Positions 15,944-25,967 are shown, numbered from the stretch's first letter. The stretch is 64,000 nt of DNA from Bacillota bacterium (GCA_012839805.1 DUMU01000001.1:1-64000); one strand, 5' to 3'. A program made the numbers and translations. The notes: a model not told the origin generated them from the letters alone.

Positions 15944-16649
15944 GGGCGCCGTCCACCCACGGGAAGTGGTCCGTCTTGAGAAGGTCGTCCGGCAATACAT
16001 CGTGGGCAGCGCCGTGGTGCGGGCATTGGCCGGAGTGGATCTGGTCATCCATGAAGGTGAGTTCGTAGCCATCATGGGGCCGTCAGGATCGGGCAAATCC
16101 ACGCTCATGCACATTCTGGGCTGCCTCGACCGGCCTACCTCTGGTCATTACATCCTGGACGGGGTAGAAGTGGAACGTCTGAGTGACAACCAGTTGGCCG
16201 TGATTCGCAACCAGAAGGTGGGATTCGTCTTCCAGGAGTTCAACCTGCTACCCAGAGAGACGATCCTGGCCAATGTGGAGTTGCCCATGATGTACGCCGG
16301 GATTCCCCGGCGAGAAAGAGCGCGAAGGGCGCGGCAACTCCTGGAGGAGATGGGTTTGGGTAAGCGGCTTGCCCACCGCCCCCCGGAATTGTCGGGGGGC
16401 GAGCGTCAAAGGGTGGCCATCGCCAGAGCACTGGCTAACGCCCCGGCCGTCATCCTGGCCGACGAGCCCACCGGGAACCTGGATACGAACACCGGGGCGG
16501 AGATTCTTCGCATCTTCGAAGAGCTTCATCGGAGCGGACGAACCATCGTCGTGGTCACACACGATCCCAACGTGGCCCGTCACGCGAGCCGGGTAATCCG
16601 GCTGGTCGACGGCCAAATCGTGGCCGATGAGGGGGGCGCAGCGGCATGA
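15924..16649 (+). CDS. MacB-type ABC transporter ATPase subunit
   Basis: A complete ABC ATPase of 241 residues: Walker A GPSGSGKST (52-60), Q-loop FVFQEFNLLPRETILANVELPM, signature LSGGERQRVAIARAL, Walker B VILADEPTGNLD and the switch His in VVVTHDPNVARH. The leu-leu-pro Q-loop context is typical of the MacB/LolD group. ATPase and permease are separate genes here, whereas E. coli MacB is one chain. ATG 15924 is preferred over an in-frame GTG at 15915. The gene overlaps the end of the adaptor gene and is joined by ATGA to the permease gene. Confidence 0.93.
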   Translation: MPAEVSEGAVHPREVVRLEKVVRQYIVGSAVVRALAGVDLVIHEGEFVAIMGPSGSGKSTLMHILGCLDRPTSGHYILDGVEVERLSDNQLAVIRNQKVGFVFQEFNLLPRETILANVELPMMYAGIPRRERARRARQLLEEMGLGKRLAHRPPELSGGERQRVAIARALANAPAVILADEPTGNLDTNTGAEILRIFEELHRSGRTIVVVTHDPNVARHASRVIRLVDGQIVADEGGAAA

Positions 16650-17851
16650 ACGTACGCGAGACGGCGATGGCTGCCCTGCGGGGCCTGGGGTTCTATCCCT
16701 TGCGCACCTTCCTGTCGGTGTTGGGCATCGTGATCGGAGTGGCGTCGGTAATTGGCCTGGTAGCCATCGGCGCCGGCGTGCAGGAGAGCGTAACGAGCCG
16801 GATCAGCCAGCTGGGTTCGGACGTATTGACCGTTGCTCCCGCGATGCAGCGGGGGGTCTGGGGACGGTCGACCAGCCCGACCACGGTCGATGCGAGCCTG
16901 GCCCGGGATCTGGTGGAACACAACCCCTTGATAAAGCAGGCGGTGGCGACCCTGCAGACTCAAGGAACCATGACGGTCGGTAATTCCACCCTCGATGTCA
17001 CCGTCTTGGGGGTAACGCCTGACTATGCCGACATCTTCGCTTATCCTGTACAGGTCGGACGCTTCCTGCGAACTTCGGACCAGGAGCTGGGAGCCGATGT
17101 AATAGTGCTGGGGGCAGAAGTGGCATCGACCCTCTTTTCGGATCAGGATCCCCTTGGCAAGAAGGTTCAGCTCAGCGCAGGAAACTATCCCACGCGATCG
17201 TTCGTCGTGGTGGGGGTTATGGGCTCGCTGGGACGGACGTTTGCCGGCAACTTCGACGGCCAGGTCTACATGCCGGCCAGCACCTTCTTCCGCTGGACCG
17301 GTCAACGCCGTGTGAGCTCCTTCATTCTCCGGGCGGTGAGTACGGAAGCGGCCGTGGATGCGGCCGACCAGGTGAACTTTTACCTCACCCGGCGAGTCGG
17401 TGAGAATAAGTTTCGGGTGCTAAGCCAGCAGACTATTCTGGAAACCATCACCTCGGTGGTGGGGACTCTCACCCTGTCTCTAGGGGCGATCGCCGGGATT
17501 GCCCTTCTAGTGGGCGGGATCGGCGTAATGAACGTTATGCTGGTATCGGTGAAAGAACGCACGCGGGAGATCGGTATCCGCAAGGCCCTGGGGGCGAAAA
17601 AGCGTAACATCCTGAGCCAATTCCTGCTAGAAGCAATCTTTCTGTCGCTTACCGGCGGACTTGTCGGACTCTTCGGAGGCTGGGGAGTGGCGGCGCTGGC
17701 GGCCCGCTGGGGCCACTGGCCCACGGTCCTTCCCATCTATGCCATTTTCCTGGCGGTTGGCTTCTCCACTGCGGTCGGGCTCTTCTTCGGTATCTACCCG
17801 GCCATGCAGGCCGCGCGCCTCGATCCCATCGCCGCCCTCCGTTACGAGTAA
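16646..17851 (+). CDS. MacB/FtsX-type ABC transporter permease
   Basis: A protein of 401 residues with the MacB topology: one N-terminal membrane helix (FLSVLGIVIGVASVIGLVAIG), a large extracytoplasmic domain (about 50-265, MacB_PCD) and three C-terminal helices forming the FtsX domain. Family signatures include GIGVMNVMLVSVKERTREIG, IRKALGAKKRNILSQFL and the end PAMQAARLDPIAALRYE. MacB transporters use ATP to push substrates (macrolides, peptides, lipoproteins) from periplasm or membrane through TolC. It completes the tolC-tolC-macA-macB(ATP)-macB(perm) run. No strong terminator was seen after it; the 280 bases to the MFS gene hold no gene that I can support. Confidence 0.92.
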   Translation: MNVRETAMAALRGLGFYPLRTFLSVLGIVIGVASVIGLVAIGAGVQESVTSRISQLGSDVLTVAPAMQRGVWGRSTSPTTVDASLARDLVEHNPLIKQAVATLQTQGTMTVGNSTLDVTVLGVTPDYADIFAYPVQVGRFLRTSDQELGADVIVLGAEVASTLFSDQDPLGKKVQLSAGNYPTRSFVVVGVMGSLGRTFAGNFDGQVYMPASTFFRWTGQRRVSSFILRAVSTEAAVDAADQVNFYLTRRVGENKFRVLSQQTILETITSVVGTLTLSLGAIAGIALLVGGIGVMNVMLVSVKERTREIGIRKALGAKKRNILSQFLLEAIFLSLTGGLVGLFGGWGVAALAARWGHWPTVLPIYAIFLAVGFSTAVGLFFGIYPAMQAARLDPIAALRYE

Positions 17852-18141
17852 TAACGTCCCGGGCAAGTCGCCAGCCACCTGGCAAGACGACTTCGTGACC
17901 TCCTCAGTTGAGGGTAAAGGGCTTCCTCCGGAAGTTTTTGCCGGGGGAAGTCTTTTCCCTGTGTTTGACGCGGCTATGAGCTCCACGCCGGTGCGGCAGG
18001 GCCAATCGACGCCCGTCAACCCGACCGGCCGCGCCAGGATCCGCAGGTGCTTGCACCGGCGTCCCAACTGGGGTATGATCGTGGCAAACGTCAAATAAAA
18101 CTTGGACGTACAAAGTATCTTTTACGAGGGCGGTGAGTGGC

Positions 18142-19692
18142 ATGGCGTGTGCAACGGAGCCGGCAGGGGAGGGCGGCCAGGTAAAGCTGAGCGAGATGCC
18201 CGGCGCAGCCGGAGCGCAGATCGGGACTCAAGCTCAACCTGAAGGTCAAGCTGAAGGTCAACCTCAGGCCCAACCTCGACCTCAACCTCAATCTCTGGCT
18301 CGAGCCAGGGAGCAGCCCGTAGCACAGGTCCAACCTGAAGGCGGGGAGGCCAAGCCGTTGACCGGGATTGCCTTTCTGCGGGCTTATCCGGCCTTCACCA
18401 GGCTCTGGCTCGGGCAACTGGTGTCCCGCTTTGGCGATGCGCTCGATGCCGTGGCGTTCATCTGGCTCGTACTGGAGCTGACCGGTTCGACCTTGCTCGT
18501 GGGGACTTTGATGGTGGTCAATATGCTGCCCTCGATCCTGCTCAACCCTTTCACCGGCGTCTGGGTCGATCGCGTGCGTCGCCGGCCGTTGATGATCGCA
18601 AGCGACGCGGCCCGGGCACTTACCACCGGCCTGGTTGCGGTCCTCTACATCACAAGACACCTCGAAGTATGGCATCTTTACGTAGTAACCGCCCTCAACT
18701 CGGTCTTCGAAGCTTTGGCCGTACCGGCCCGGATGGCGGTCATACCGCAGGTAGTTCCGCCGAAAGACCTGGTGTCTGCCAACTCGCTCAACAGCCTCTC
18801 CTCGAGCTTTGCTTCCCTCTTCGGGCTCTTGCTGGCCGCCCCGGTCTTCCAGTTCCTAGGGATAGCCTGGGCGATAGGTGTGGACGCCGCCACCTTCCTG
18901 TTTGCAGCCCTGACGGCAGCCGGGGCCGCCATCCCCGAACTCCTGCGAGCGTCTGATCCGCGTTGCGATCGGAAGGACGCGGCGACGCGGCCGCCCTCCA
19001 CCGCCCGGCGGGATGGGGATAAGGCAACGGTACCGGCCGGCGCCGTCGTTTCGTTCTTCCGTGAACTGCGGGAAGGGTTGCAGCTGGTTGCTACCCAGCG
19101 GGTGATACTCTATCTGATCGTCCTGGCCGGCCTGGTCAACTTTGCCGTGGGCCCCATTGAGGTTCTGATGCCCGTACACGTGAAAAGAGTACTGGAGATG
19201 GACGTGGAGCAGTTGTCCCAGGTCTACCTGGCCTTCAGCGCCGGGGCCCTCGCCAGCGGCTTTCTCACCATGCGGGTGGCCCGCGGCTGGCCGGAGGCAG
19301 TACTGGTACTCGTGGGCCTGGGGATGATGGGCACGGGGTATGCCGGCCTCTACTTCGGCCGCAACTTTCCCGTTACACTGGGGCTGATGCTGGTAATGGG
19401 TCTTGGCCAGGCCCCGGCCCAGGCGGGTCTGCAGACGGCCGTTCAGAGAAGGACGCCCCCGGAGCTCATGGGGCGGGTGGCCGGCCTGCTGAACACCTTC
19501 GCCCTGGCCGCCCTGCCTCTTTCCCTGGCCGTGACCGGCGCGGTGGCGGAGGTGGTGGCAACTCCGGTGGTCTTTGGCGGCCTCGGCCTGCTGGTCCTGG
19601 TGGCCACCGGACTCATCCTGACCCGGCCCGTCTTCGGCCTGGGTCGAATCGGGAGGCGGGGAACTGTCCTGTGGAAAAGGTCAAGCGGCTGA
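18142..19692 (+). CDS. MFS transporter with Gln/Pro-rich N-terminal tail
   Basis: A major facilitator protein of about 516 residues. The first 75 are hydrophilic and repetitive (QPEGQAEGQPQAQPRPQPQ), encoded by a degenerate CAACCT-type hexamer repeat. The membrane part starts at FLRAYPAFTRLWLGQLVSRFGDALD, the usual beginning of MFS_3-type exporters, with the loop motif DRVRRRPLMIASD and about 12 hydrophobic segments. Families of this type export drugs or siderophores; substrate unknown. ATG 18142 is preferred over GTG 18133 for ribosome-site spacing. The 3' end overlaps an ArsR-type regulator gene, suggesting that the regulator controls this transporter. Confidence 0.88.
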   Translation: MACATEPAGEGGQVKLSEMPGAAGAQIGTQAQPEGQAEGQPQAQPRPQPQSLARAREQPVAQVQPEGGEAKPLTGIAFLRAYPAFTRLWLGQLVSRFGDALDAVAFIWLVLELTGSTLLVGTLMVVNMLPSILLNPFTGVWVDRVRRRPLMIASDAARALTTGLVAVLYITRHLEVWHLYVVTALNSVFEALAVPARMAVIPQVVPPKDLVSANSLNSLSSSFASLFGLLLAAPVFQFLGIAWAIGVDAATFLFAALTAAGAAIPELLRASDPRCDRKDAATRPPSTARRDGDKATVPAGAVVSFFRELREGLQLVATQRVILYLIVLAGLVNFAVGPIEVLMPVHVKRVLEMDVEQLSQVYLAFSAGALASGFLTMRVARGWPEAVLVLVGLGMMGTGYAGLYFGRNFPVTLGLMLVMGLGQAPAQAGLQTAVQRRTPPELMGRVAGLLNTFALAALPLSLAVTGAVAEVVATPVVFGGLGLLVLVATGLILTRPVFGLGRIGRRGTVLWKRSSG

Positions 19693-20366
19693 ACCTCGAT
19701 CAGCTCAAGCTGCTGGCGCACCCCTTGCGGCAGCGAATCCTGGTGGCTTTTGCCGGTGGCGAGCCGTTGTCCGTGCAGGAACTGGCCGGGCGGCTGAAAT
19801 TGCCCCACGGTAAGGTTTATTACCACGTTCAGCGGTTGGCGGAGGGAGGGATACTGAGCGAGGTGGGCCAGCGTACCGTGAACGGCATCGTGGAAAGGCT
19901 CTACGAACCGGCAGCCGCCAGCTTCACCACTTCCGACGAAGAGTTGCGGGATCTACCGGGCTACCGCGCCGCGGCCGGCTCGGTGGCCGACCACATGTTT
20001 GCCCGGGTTGTCGAGCTGTACCGCCGGTTTCAGCAAGTCCGGCAAGAAAGAGAAAAGGCCGCTACCACCCCTCGCGGCGATGGTGGGAACCGGGAGCCGG
20101 CCGGTTTCTCCGCCAGTTTCGTCGAGCTGCACTTGACGGCGGAAGAAGAGGAAGAATTGGCCCGCCAGCTCCAGCACCTCTTTGACCGGTATCGGGAACG
20201 GCAAAGGGCGCGGCAGGGGACGCAGGAGTTGCAGAAGGCGCAGGAGGCTGAGAAGGCAGAGGCGGCGGGGGAACGCAACGCTGCGCCACTACGGCGAATT
20301 CACTACGTCGTGCTCACCTTCACCAACCTTGCGCCTGATTCTCGTTCAGGACCGCGCAAGTCTTGA
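19671..20366 (+). CDS. ArsR-type winged-helix transcriptional regulator
   Basis: A protein of 231 residues starting at GTG 19671, 22 bases inside the transporter gene. Residues about 8-75 are a winged helix of the ArsR/HTH_20 group: LDQLKLLAHPLRQRILVAF, then LSVQELAGRLKLPHGKVYYHVQRL. No metal-binding Cys pair is seen. The rest is helical and charged (ELYRRFQQVRQEREK, then a C-terminal Glu/Arg-rich stretch) and may form a coiled-coil dimer interface. It probably regulates the MFS gene with which it is translationally coupled. Its stop codon lies inside the -35 hexamer of the next promoter. Confidence 0.82.
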   Translation: MEKVKRLNLDQLKLLAHPLRQRILVAFAGGEPLSVQELAGRLKLPHGKVYYHVQRLAEGGILSEVGQRTVNGIVERLYEPAAASFTTSDEELRDLPGYRAAAGSVADHMFARVVELYRRFQQVRQEREKAATTPRGDGGNREPAGFSASFVELHLTAEEEEELARQLQHLFDRYRERQRARQGTQELQKAQEAEKAEAAGERNAAPLRRIHYVVLTFTNLAPDSRSGPRKS

Positions 20367-20391
20367 CACCGCCTCCCGTCATGGCTATAGT
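20363..20391 (+). promoter_or_regulatory. Near-consensus sigma-A promoter of the ilv-leu operon
   Basis: TTGACA at 20363-20368 and TATAGT at 20386-20391, spacing 17. The -35 element contains the stop codon of the upstream regulator gene. Confidence 0.85.
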
Positions 20392-20397
20392 AGACGG

Positions 20398-20790
20398 CAA
20401 CACGATTGGCGGTCGTTCACTGGTCGACCACCTCCCGTATCCACGGGTGTTTGGTCATAGTCGGAAAGGCGAAGACGGGGAGTAGTAGGGCGAAAGGCGG
20501 CCGAAGAGAGCCGGCGGCCGGTGTGAGCCGGTGCTGTCGATCGTCGCGAACTCGCCCCTGAGCTGCCGGCCGAAAGCCGCAGGGCAAGTAGGTTCGGACG
20601 GGATTCCGGCCGGGGTGGCCGGGAGATCGCACCCGTTAGCGTGCGACGCTTTCGAGCTTTCCAGTCGATAACGGTTGGGAGCCGGCGGAAGCGTGGTGAG
20701 CGGTCGTCGCCAAAGGGCGACGGCAAGCGGGGTGGTACCGCGAAGTGGTTCCCTTCGTCCCCGAACCCAGGGGGACGAAGGGCTTTTTCA
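20398..20790 (+). ncRNA. Leucine-specific T-box riboswitch
   Basis: All main T-box parts are visible. Stem I begins with GAAGACGGGGAGTAGTA; the AG bulge is AGAGAGCCGG and the distal loop is CCGGTGTGAGCCGG. The specifier loop reads GAA-CTC-GCCCC, giving specifier CTC (Leu) at 20551-20553. The T-box GCGGGGTGGTACCGCG is at 20727-20742. Its TGGT pairs with ACCA, that is discriminator A, as in leucine tRNAs, so both readings agree. Uncharged tRNA-Leu should favour antitermination and expression of the ilv-serA-leu-cim operon. Confidence 0.94.
20751..20788 (+). terminator. T-box regulatory terminator
   Basis: Stem CCCTTCGTCCCC (20751-20762) with the matching GGGGACGAAGGG arm, a short loop, then CTTTTTC. 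Placed directly after the T-box. Confidence 0.9.
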
Positions 20791-20827
20791 TAAGCTGAGG
20801 GTTCGATGAGCCGAAGGAGGGATCGTG

Positions 20828-22582
20828 GTGAGGATGACCGGTGCGCAAGCGGTGGTGGCAGCACTGGAACGAGAGGGTGTCGAGGTAGTGTTCGGCTACC
20901 CGGGTGGGGCGATCCTCTCGGTATATGACTGTTTATACGATTCGAAGATCCGGCATGTTCTCACCCGCCACGAGCAGGGGGCCGTACATGCGGCCGACGG
21001 TTACGCCCGGGCCACGGGACGGGTAGGGGTCTGCATCGCGACCTCCGGGCCGGGGGCGACGAACCTGGTCACCGGGCTCGCCACCGCCCACATGGACTCG
21101 ATCCCGCTGGTGGCCATCACCGGCCAGGTAGCGGTGGAGTCGATCGGCCGCGATGCCTTCCAGGAGGCCGACATCACCGGTATTACCATGCCCATCACGA
21201 AGCACAATTACCTGGTCAAGAACGCTGCCGATCTTCCTCGTATCGTCCGGGAGGCATTTCATATTGCCTCCACCGGTCGACCCGGCCCCGTGCTGATCGA
21301 CCTGCCGAAGGACGTGGCCGCTACCGAGATCGATTTTGAGTACCCGGTGGAGCTGGAGCTCCCCGGCTACAAACCGACTACCCACGGCCACCCGCGGCAG
21401 ATCCAGGAAGCGGCCCGGGCCATCGCCGCCGCCAAGCGCCCGGTTCTTTACGTGGGCGGAGGGGTGATTGCCGCCGGTGCCGCCCGGGAGGTGCGGGAGC
21501 TCGCCGAACGGTGTCACATACCGGTAACAACCACCCTGATGGGGATGGGGGCTTTTCCCGGCACCCACCCGCTCTTCCTGGGCATGCCGGGGATGCACGG
21601 GACGGTGGCGGCCAACTACGCCCTCTACGAGTGCGACCTGTTGATCGGGGTGGGAGTACGCTTCGACGACCGGGTGACGGGAGATACCCGCACTTTCTCG
21701 CCCAAGTCGGTCAAGATCCACATCGACGTCGATCCGGCCGAGATCGGCAAGAACGTGAAAGTACAGATCCCCATCGTGGGCGACGCCCGGCTGATATTGC
21801 GGGCTCTCCTCGACCAGGTGGAACCGGCCTTCCGTCCTGAGTGGGTGGCCCAGATCCAGGCGTGGAAAGAGCAGTACCCGCTCGGTTACTCGACGGAGCC
21901 GGGCAAGCTTATGCCCCAATTCGTGGTAGAGAAGATCTACGAAGTGACGGAAGGCAAGGCGATCGTGGCCACCGATGTGGGGCAGCACCAGATGTGGGCC
22001 GCCCAGTATTACCTCTTTGAGAGGCCGCGGCAGTTCATCAGCTCAGGCGGGCTGGGGACGATGGGTTTCGGTTTTCCGGCCGCGATCGGAGCCCAGATCG
22101 GGCGGCCGGGCGAGACGGTCTTTTGCATCAGTGGTGATGGGAGCTTCCAGATGAACATCCAAGAACTTGCCACCGCGGTGGAAAACAACGTGCCGGTCAA
22201 AGTTTGCGTGCTCAACAATTCCTTCCTCGGCATGGTGCGACAGTGGCAGGAGCTCTTCTACCGCCGCCGTTACAGCGCGAGCCGCATGGTGGCACCCGAC
22301 TTCGCCCGCCTGGCCGAGGCCTATGGGGCTACGGGCTTCGTGGTCCGGAAAGCCGAAGACGTGGAGCCGTCGTTGCGGCGGGCGTTGGAGATCGAAGGCC
22401 CGGTGATCATCGACTTCCAGGTGTCGCCCGAAGAGAACGTGTGGCCGATGATTCCGGCCGGTAAGAGCGTCGCGGAGCTGATGGGTTTGGACGAACTGGA
22501 ACGGGCCAGGCAGCAACGCCGGGAGGCCGAAGGCAGAAGATTGGGTACGGAGGCTCCGGTCGGAATAAATCGCGGCCGCTGA
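20828..22582 (+). CDS. ilvB: Acetolactate synthase, catalytic (large) subunit
   Basis: This enzyme joins two pyruvates, or pyruvate and 2-oxobutyrate, in the first common step of branched-chain amino-acid synthesis. The chain has about 584 residues, normal length. It shows the N-terminal thiamine domain ([15 protein letters not shown], catalytic Glu in [15 protein letters not shown]), the FAD-binding middle domain (RFDDRVTGD) and the C-terminal thiamine motif [12 protein letters not shown] ending in LNN. GTG 20828 is chosen because AAGGAGG lies seven bases upstream; GTG 20825 and ATG 20834 are alternatives. First gene of the leucine T-box operon; the regulatory subunit follows. Confidence 0.97.
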   Translation: MRMTGAQAVVAALEREGVEVVFGYPGGAILSVYDCLYDSKIRHVLTRHEQGAVHAADGYARATGRVGVCIATSGPGATNLVTGLATAHMDSIPLVAITGQVAVESIGRDAFQEADITGITMPITKHNYLVKNAADLPRIVREAFHIASTGRPGPVLIDLPKDVAATEIDFEYPVELELPGYKPTTHGHPRQIQEAARAIAAAKRPVLYVGGGVIAAGAAREVRELAERCHIPVTTTLMGMGAFPGTHPLFLGMPGMHGTVAANYALYECDLLIGVGVRFDDRVTGDTRTFSPKSVKIHIDVDPAEIGKNVKVQIPIVGDARLILRALLDQVEPAFRPEWVAQIQAWKEQYPLGYSTEPGKLMPQFVVEKIYEVTEGKAIVATDVGQHQMWAAQYYLFERPRQFISSGGLGTMGFGFPAAIGAQIGRPGETVFCISGDGSFQMNIQELATAVENNVPVKVCVLNNSFLGMVRQWQELFYRRRYSASRMVAPDFARLAEAYGATGFVVRKAEDVEPSLRRALEIEGPVIIDFQVSPEENVWPMIPAGKSVAELMGLDELERARQQRREAEGRRLGTEAPVGINRGR

Positions 22583-22646
22583 GGTGGCCGCCCAAGATAG
22601 CGGTCCCTGGTGGCAGCAGGCAGTTCACCGGAGGGGAGGGGGCACC

Positions 22647-23147
22647 GTGAGACACACCCTGGCAGTGCTGGTTCAAAACAAGGCGGGAGTGCTCGCCCGG
22701 GTGGCGGGGCTTTTCAGCCGCCGGGGGTTCAACATTGAGAGCATCTCGGTGGGGACGACCGAGATGCCGGGTATCTCCCGGATGACCCTGGTGGCGCAAG
22801 GGGACGACGATCAGATGGAGCAGTTGACGAAGCAGCTACACAAGCTGATCGACGTCCTCAAGATCAGCGACATCACCCACGACCAGGCGGTGGAGCGGGA
22901 ACTCGCGTTGATCAAGGTGAACGCCGAGCCGTCGAGCCGGGCCGAAGTCCTCCAGGTGGTGGACATCTTCCGGGGGAAGGTGGTGGATGTGGGAGACCGT
23001 TCGGTCATCGTGGAGGTGACGGGGGATACGGAGAAGGTAGAAGCGATGATCCAGCTCATGCGTCCTTACGGTATCAAGGAACTGGTGCGGACGGGCACGG
23101 TGTCGATGGTGCGAGGGACGCGGTCCATGGGTCAGGCTGCGGATTAG
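22647..23147 (+). CDS. ilvH: Acetolactate synthase, regulatory (small) subunit
   Basis: A protein of 166 residues from GTG 22647, which follows GGAGGGGAGGGGG; the open frame upstream to 22584 is probably untranslated. The N-terminal ACT domain reads [21 protein letters not shown] with [12 protein letters not shown], and a C-terminal IlvN-type domain follows ([28 protein letters not shown]). The subunit activates IlvB and normally gives valine feedback control. It lies 64 bases after ilvB. The 146 bases before ilvC hold a GC-rich hairpin but no gene. Confidence 0.95.
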   Translation: MRHTLAVLVQNKAGVLARVAGLFSRRGFNIESISVGTTEMPGISRMTLVAQGDDDQMEQLTKQLHKLIDVLKISDITHDQAVERELALIKVNAEPSSRAEVLQVVDIFRGKVVDVGDRSVIVEVTGDTEKVEAMIQLMRPYGIKELVRTGTVSMVRGTRSMGQAAD

Positions 23148-23293
23148 GAGGCAGCAGTGCCGGCTCCCGGTGGAACCGGCAGGCGGCAGGGGGCGGCGCC
23201 GGCGGCGAGGCGAGCCGGAGCTTGCCGGTATGTGCGACCGGTGTGAGGGATATCAGAACCAAACCATTTCGACAAAGGAGCGCGAACGGAGCA

Positions 23294-24322
23294 ATGGCTA
23301 AGGTGTACTACGACAAGGACGCAGATCTGGGAGCGTTAGCCGGGCAAACGGTGGCCATCATCGGATACGGCAGCCAGGGGCATGCTCATGCCCTCAACCT
23401 GCGGGAAAGCGGCGTCAACGTGATCGTGGCCGAACTTGAGGGGAGCACGGGTTACCAGGCGGCGGTAGCCGATGGTTTTGAGCCCCTGACCGCGGCCGAG
23501 GCGGCGGCCCGGGCAGACATCGTTATGATGCTAGCTCCCGATAACCTGCAACCCGTCATCTACGAGAAAGAGGTGAAGATTCATCTTACGGCCGGTAAGG
23601 CACTGGCCTTCGCCCACGGTTTCAACATCCACTTCCGCCAGATCATTCCGCCAACCGGGGTAGACGTTTTCATGATCGCCCCCAAAGGGCCGGGTCATCT
23701 GGTTCGCCGCATGTACCAGGAGGGGAAGGGCGTGCCGGCGCTGGTGGCCGTAGAACAAGATGCGACCGGCAAGGCGCTGGCGAGGGCGCTGGCCTACGCC
23801 AAGGGCATCGGTGCGACGCGGGCCGGGTTGATCCAGACCACCTTCAAGGAAGAGACGGAGACCGACCTCTTCGGTGAACAGGCAGTCCTCTGCGGCGGGC
23901 TGACCGAACTCATCCGGGCCGGTTTCGACACTCTGGTGGCCGCCGGCTATCAACCGGAGATCGCCTATTTCGAGTGCCTGCACGAGATGAAGCTCATCGT
24001 GGACTTAATCTACGAGGGCGGCATCAGCTGGATGCGTTACTCTATCAGCGACACGGCGAAGTACGGCGACCTGACCCGTGGTAAGCGGATCATTTCCGAC
24101 GCCACCCGCCAGGAGATGAAGAAGATCCTGGGCGAGATTCAAAGCGGAGAGTTTGCCCGCGAGTGGATCCTGGAGAACCAGGCCCATCGCCCGGTCTACC
24201 AAGCTCTCCTGCGCCAGCAAGCCGAGCACCCGATCGAGAAGGTCGGCGCCGAACTGCGCAAGATGATGCCCTGGATCAAGCGGCAGGGCCTGGGAGCGGA
24301 ACAGGACAACCAGAGCCGGTAG
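23294..24322 (+). CDS. ilvC: Ketol-acid reductoisomerase (class I)
   Basis: A protein of 342 residues, the short class I form. It shows the nucleotide-binding loop [19 protein letters not shown], the segments [10 protein letters not shown] and [19 protein letters not shown], and magnesium ligands in [14 protein letters not shown] and the [17 protein letters not shown] stretch. It isomerises and reduces acetolactate or acetohydroxybutyrate to the dihydroxyacid. ATG 23294 has GGAG upstream, so the in-frame extension to 23222 is unlikely. The following step enzyme, IlvD, is not in the window. Confidence 0.97.
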   Translation: MAKVYYDKDADLGALAGQTVAIIGYGSQGHAHALNLRESGVNVIVAELEGSTGYQAAVADGFEPLTAAEAAARADIVMMLAPDNLQPVIYEKEVKIHLTAGKALAFAHGFNIHFRQIIPPTGVDVFMIAPKGPGHLVRRMYQEGKGVPALVAVEQDATGKALARALAYAKGIGATRAGLIQTTFKEETETDLFGEQAVLCGGLTELIRAGFDTLVAAGYQPEIAYFECLHEMKLIVDLIYEGGISWMRYSISDTAKYGDLTRGKRIISDATRQEMKKILGEIQSGEFAREWILENQAHRPVYQALLRQQAEHPIEKVGAELRKMMPWIKRQGLGAEQDNQSR

Positions 24323-24347
24323 AAAGATCAGGGGAGGGGAAAGCAGG

Positions 24348-25967
24348 ATGGAGCTTTCGGTGCTGGTGAGCGATCCGTTATCCGAAGAAGGATTAGCGGT
24401 ACTCAGGCGGGATCCGCGTATCAAGGTGGACGTACGTACCGGGCTTTCTCCCGAACAACTGCTGGAGATCATCGGCGAGTACGACGGGCTCATCGTGCGC
24501 AGCCAGACCAAGGTGACCGAGGCAGTTCTCACGGCCGGCAAGCGGTTACGTATTGTGGGGAGGGCCGGGGTGGGCGTCGATAACATCGATGTCCCCGCCG
24601 CCACCCGCCGCGGGATTCTGGTGGTCAACGCTCCCGAAGGCAATACCATCGCGGCCGCCGAGATGACGATGGCGCTTCTCCTCTCCCTGGCCCGGCTCGT
24701 GCCCCAGGCATACGTGAGCCTGGTAAAGGAACGGAAGTGGGACCGCCATTCCTTCATGGGTGTGCAGCTGCAAGGGAAAGTACTAGGCATTATCGGCCTC
24801 GGCCGGATCGGAACGGCCGTGGCCAAGCGGGCCCAGGCCTTCGAAATGCGCGTGCTTGCTTACGACCCCTTCGTTTCGGCCGAGCGAGCCGCCGAACTGG
24901 GAGTCGAGCTGGCGGAGGTAGACCGCATCTGTGAGGAGGCGGATTTCATCACCGTTCATACGCCCCTCACCCCGCAGACCAAAAACCTCATCAACCGGGA
25001 GCGCATCCAGCGCATGAAGCCGACGGCCCGGCTGATCAACTGCGCTCGGGGCGGCATCATCGACGAGGAGGCGCTAAAAGAGGCACTGGCTGCGGGCAAG
25101 ATCGCGGGAGCAGCCCTGGATGTCTTTGGCAAAGAGCCTGCCACCGACAGCCCCTTGCTGGACCTGCCCAACGTGGTCGCCACTCCCCACCTGGGAGCTT
25201 CCACGCGGGAGGCGCAGGTCAACGTGGCGGTGGACGTGGCCGAGGACTTTTTGCGCTTCGTGGCCGGCGAGCCGGTACGTAACCCGGTGAACGCCCCGGC
25301 GCTGCGGCCGGAGGTCGCGGCGGTGCTCGAACCCTACCGGCAGCTGGCCCAAAAGCTCGGCCGCCTTTACACCACGCTGGTCGGGAGGGCATATCCTGGC
25401 CTGCAGGTGGTCTACCGCGGTCCCGTGACCAATTACGACCTGCGGCCGCTCACCACGGCGGTCTTGATCGGTATCCTCGAGCCATTCTTGCACGAAGAGA
25501 TCAACCTGGTGAACGCTCCGCTCCTGGCCGAAGAACGGGGAATTCGCCTGGCGGAAGTGCGCGAACCGGACGGGCGGGTGCGGGCGCGCCCCGCGACCGA
25601 GGAGAACGGGCAAACCAGCAGCATTACGGTGCGGGCCGAAACCGAGCGGGGCGTGCGCAGCGTGAGCGGAACGGTGACCGCGGACGGTTCACCAAGGCTT
25701 ACCGAGATCGACGGATACCGTGTGGATATCGTTTCCTCCGGCTACCTGCTCCTTTCGTACCACATCGACCAGCCGGGGATCATCGGCCGGGTGGGCACGA
25801 TCCTGGGCAGCCACAACATCAACATCGCCTACATGCAGGTGGGACGGAAGGAGGTCCGGGGCCGGGCCATCATGGCGATGGGTGTCGACGACCCCGTACC
25901 GCCCGAGGTGCTGGAAGAGATCAACCGGGTGCCCGGGCTCGAAGCCACCTTCGTCACCGAGTGGTAG
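24348..25967 (+). CDS. serA: D-3-phosphoglycerate dehydrogenase (long form, ACT domain)
   Basis: A protein of 539 residues. It has a substrate and NAD domain with GIIGLGRIGTAVAKRAQAF, the catalytic Arg region NCARGGIIDEEAL and the His in the PHLGAST segment. An intervening domain (about 320-450) precedes a C-terminal ACT domain (YLLLSYHIDQPGIIGRVG). This is the long bacterial SerA that starts serine synthesis and can be inhibited by serine. It lies between ilvC and leuA, 25 bases after ilvC, so it should share the leucine T-box. That placement links serine synthesis to leucine supply and is unusual. Confidence 0.93.
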   Translation: MELSVLVSDPLSEEGLAVLRRDPRIKVDVRTGLSPEQLLEIIGEYDGLIVRSQTKVTEAVLTAGKRLRIVGRAGVGVDNIDVPAATRRGILVVNAPEGNTIAAAEMTMALLLSLARLVPQAYVSLVKERKWDRHSFMGVQLQGKVLGIIGLGRIGTAVAKRAQAFEMRVLAYDPFVSAERAAELGVELAEVDRICEEADFITVHTPLTPQTKNLINRERIQRMKPTARLINCARGGIIDEEALKEALAAGKIAGAALDVFGKEPATDSPLLDLPNVVATPHLGASTREAQVNVAVDVAEDFLRFVAGEPVRNPVNAPALRPEVAAVLEPYRQLAQKLGRLYTTLVGRAYPGLQVVYRGPVTNYDLRPLTTAVLIGILEPFLHEEINLVNAPLLAEERGIRLAEVREPDGRVRARPATEENGQTSSITVRAETERGVRSVSGTVTADGSPRLTEIDGYRVDIVSSGYLLLSYHIDQPGIIGRVGTILGSHNINIAYMQVGRKEVRGRAIMAMGVDDPVPPEVLEEINRVPGLEATFVTEW

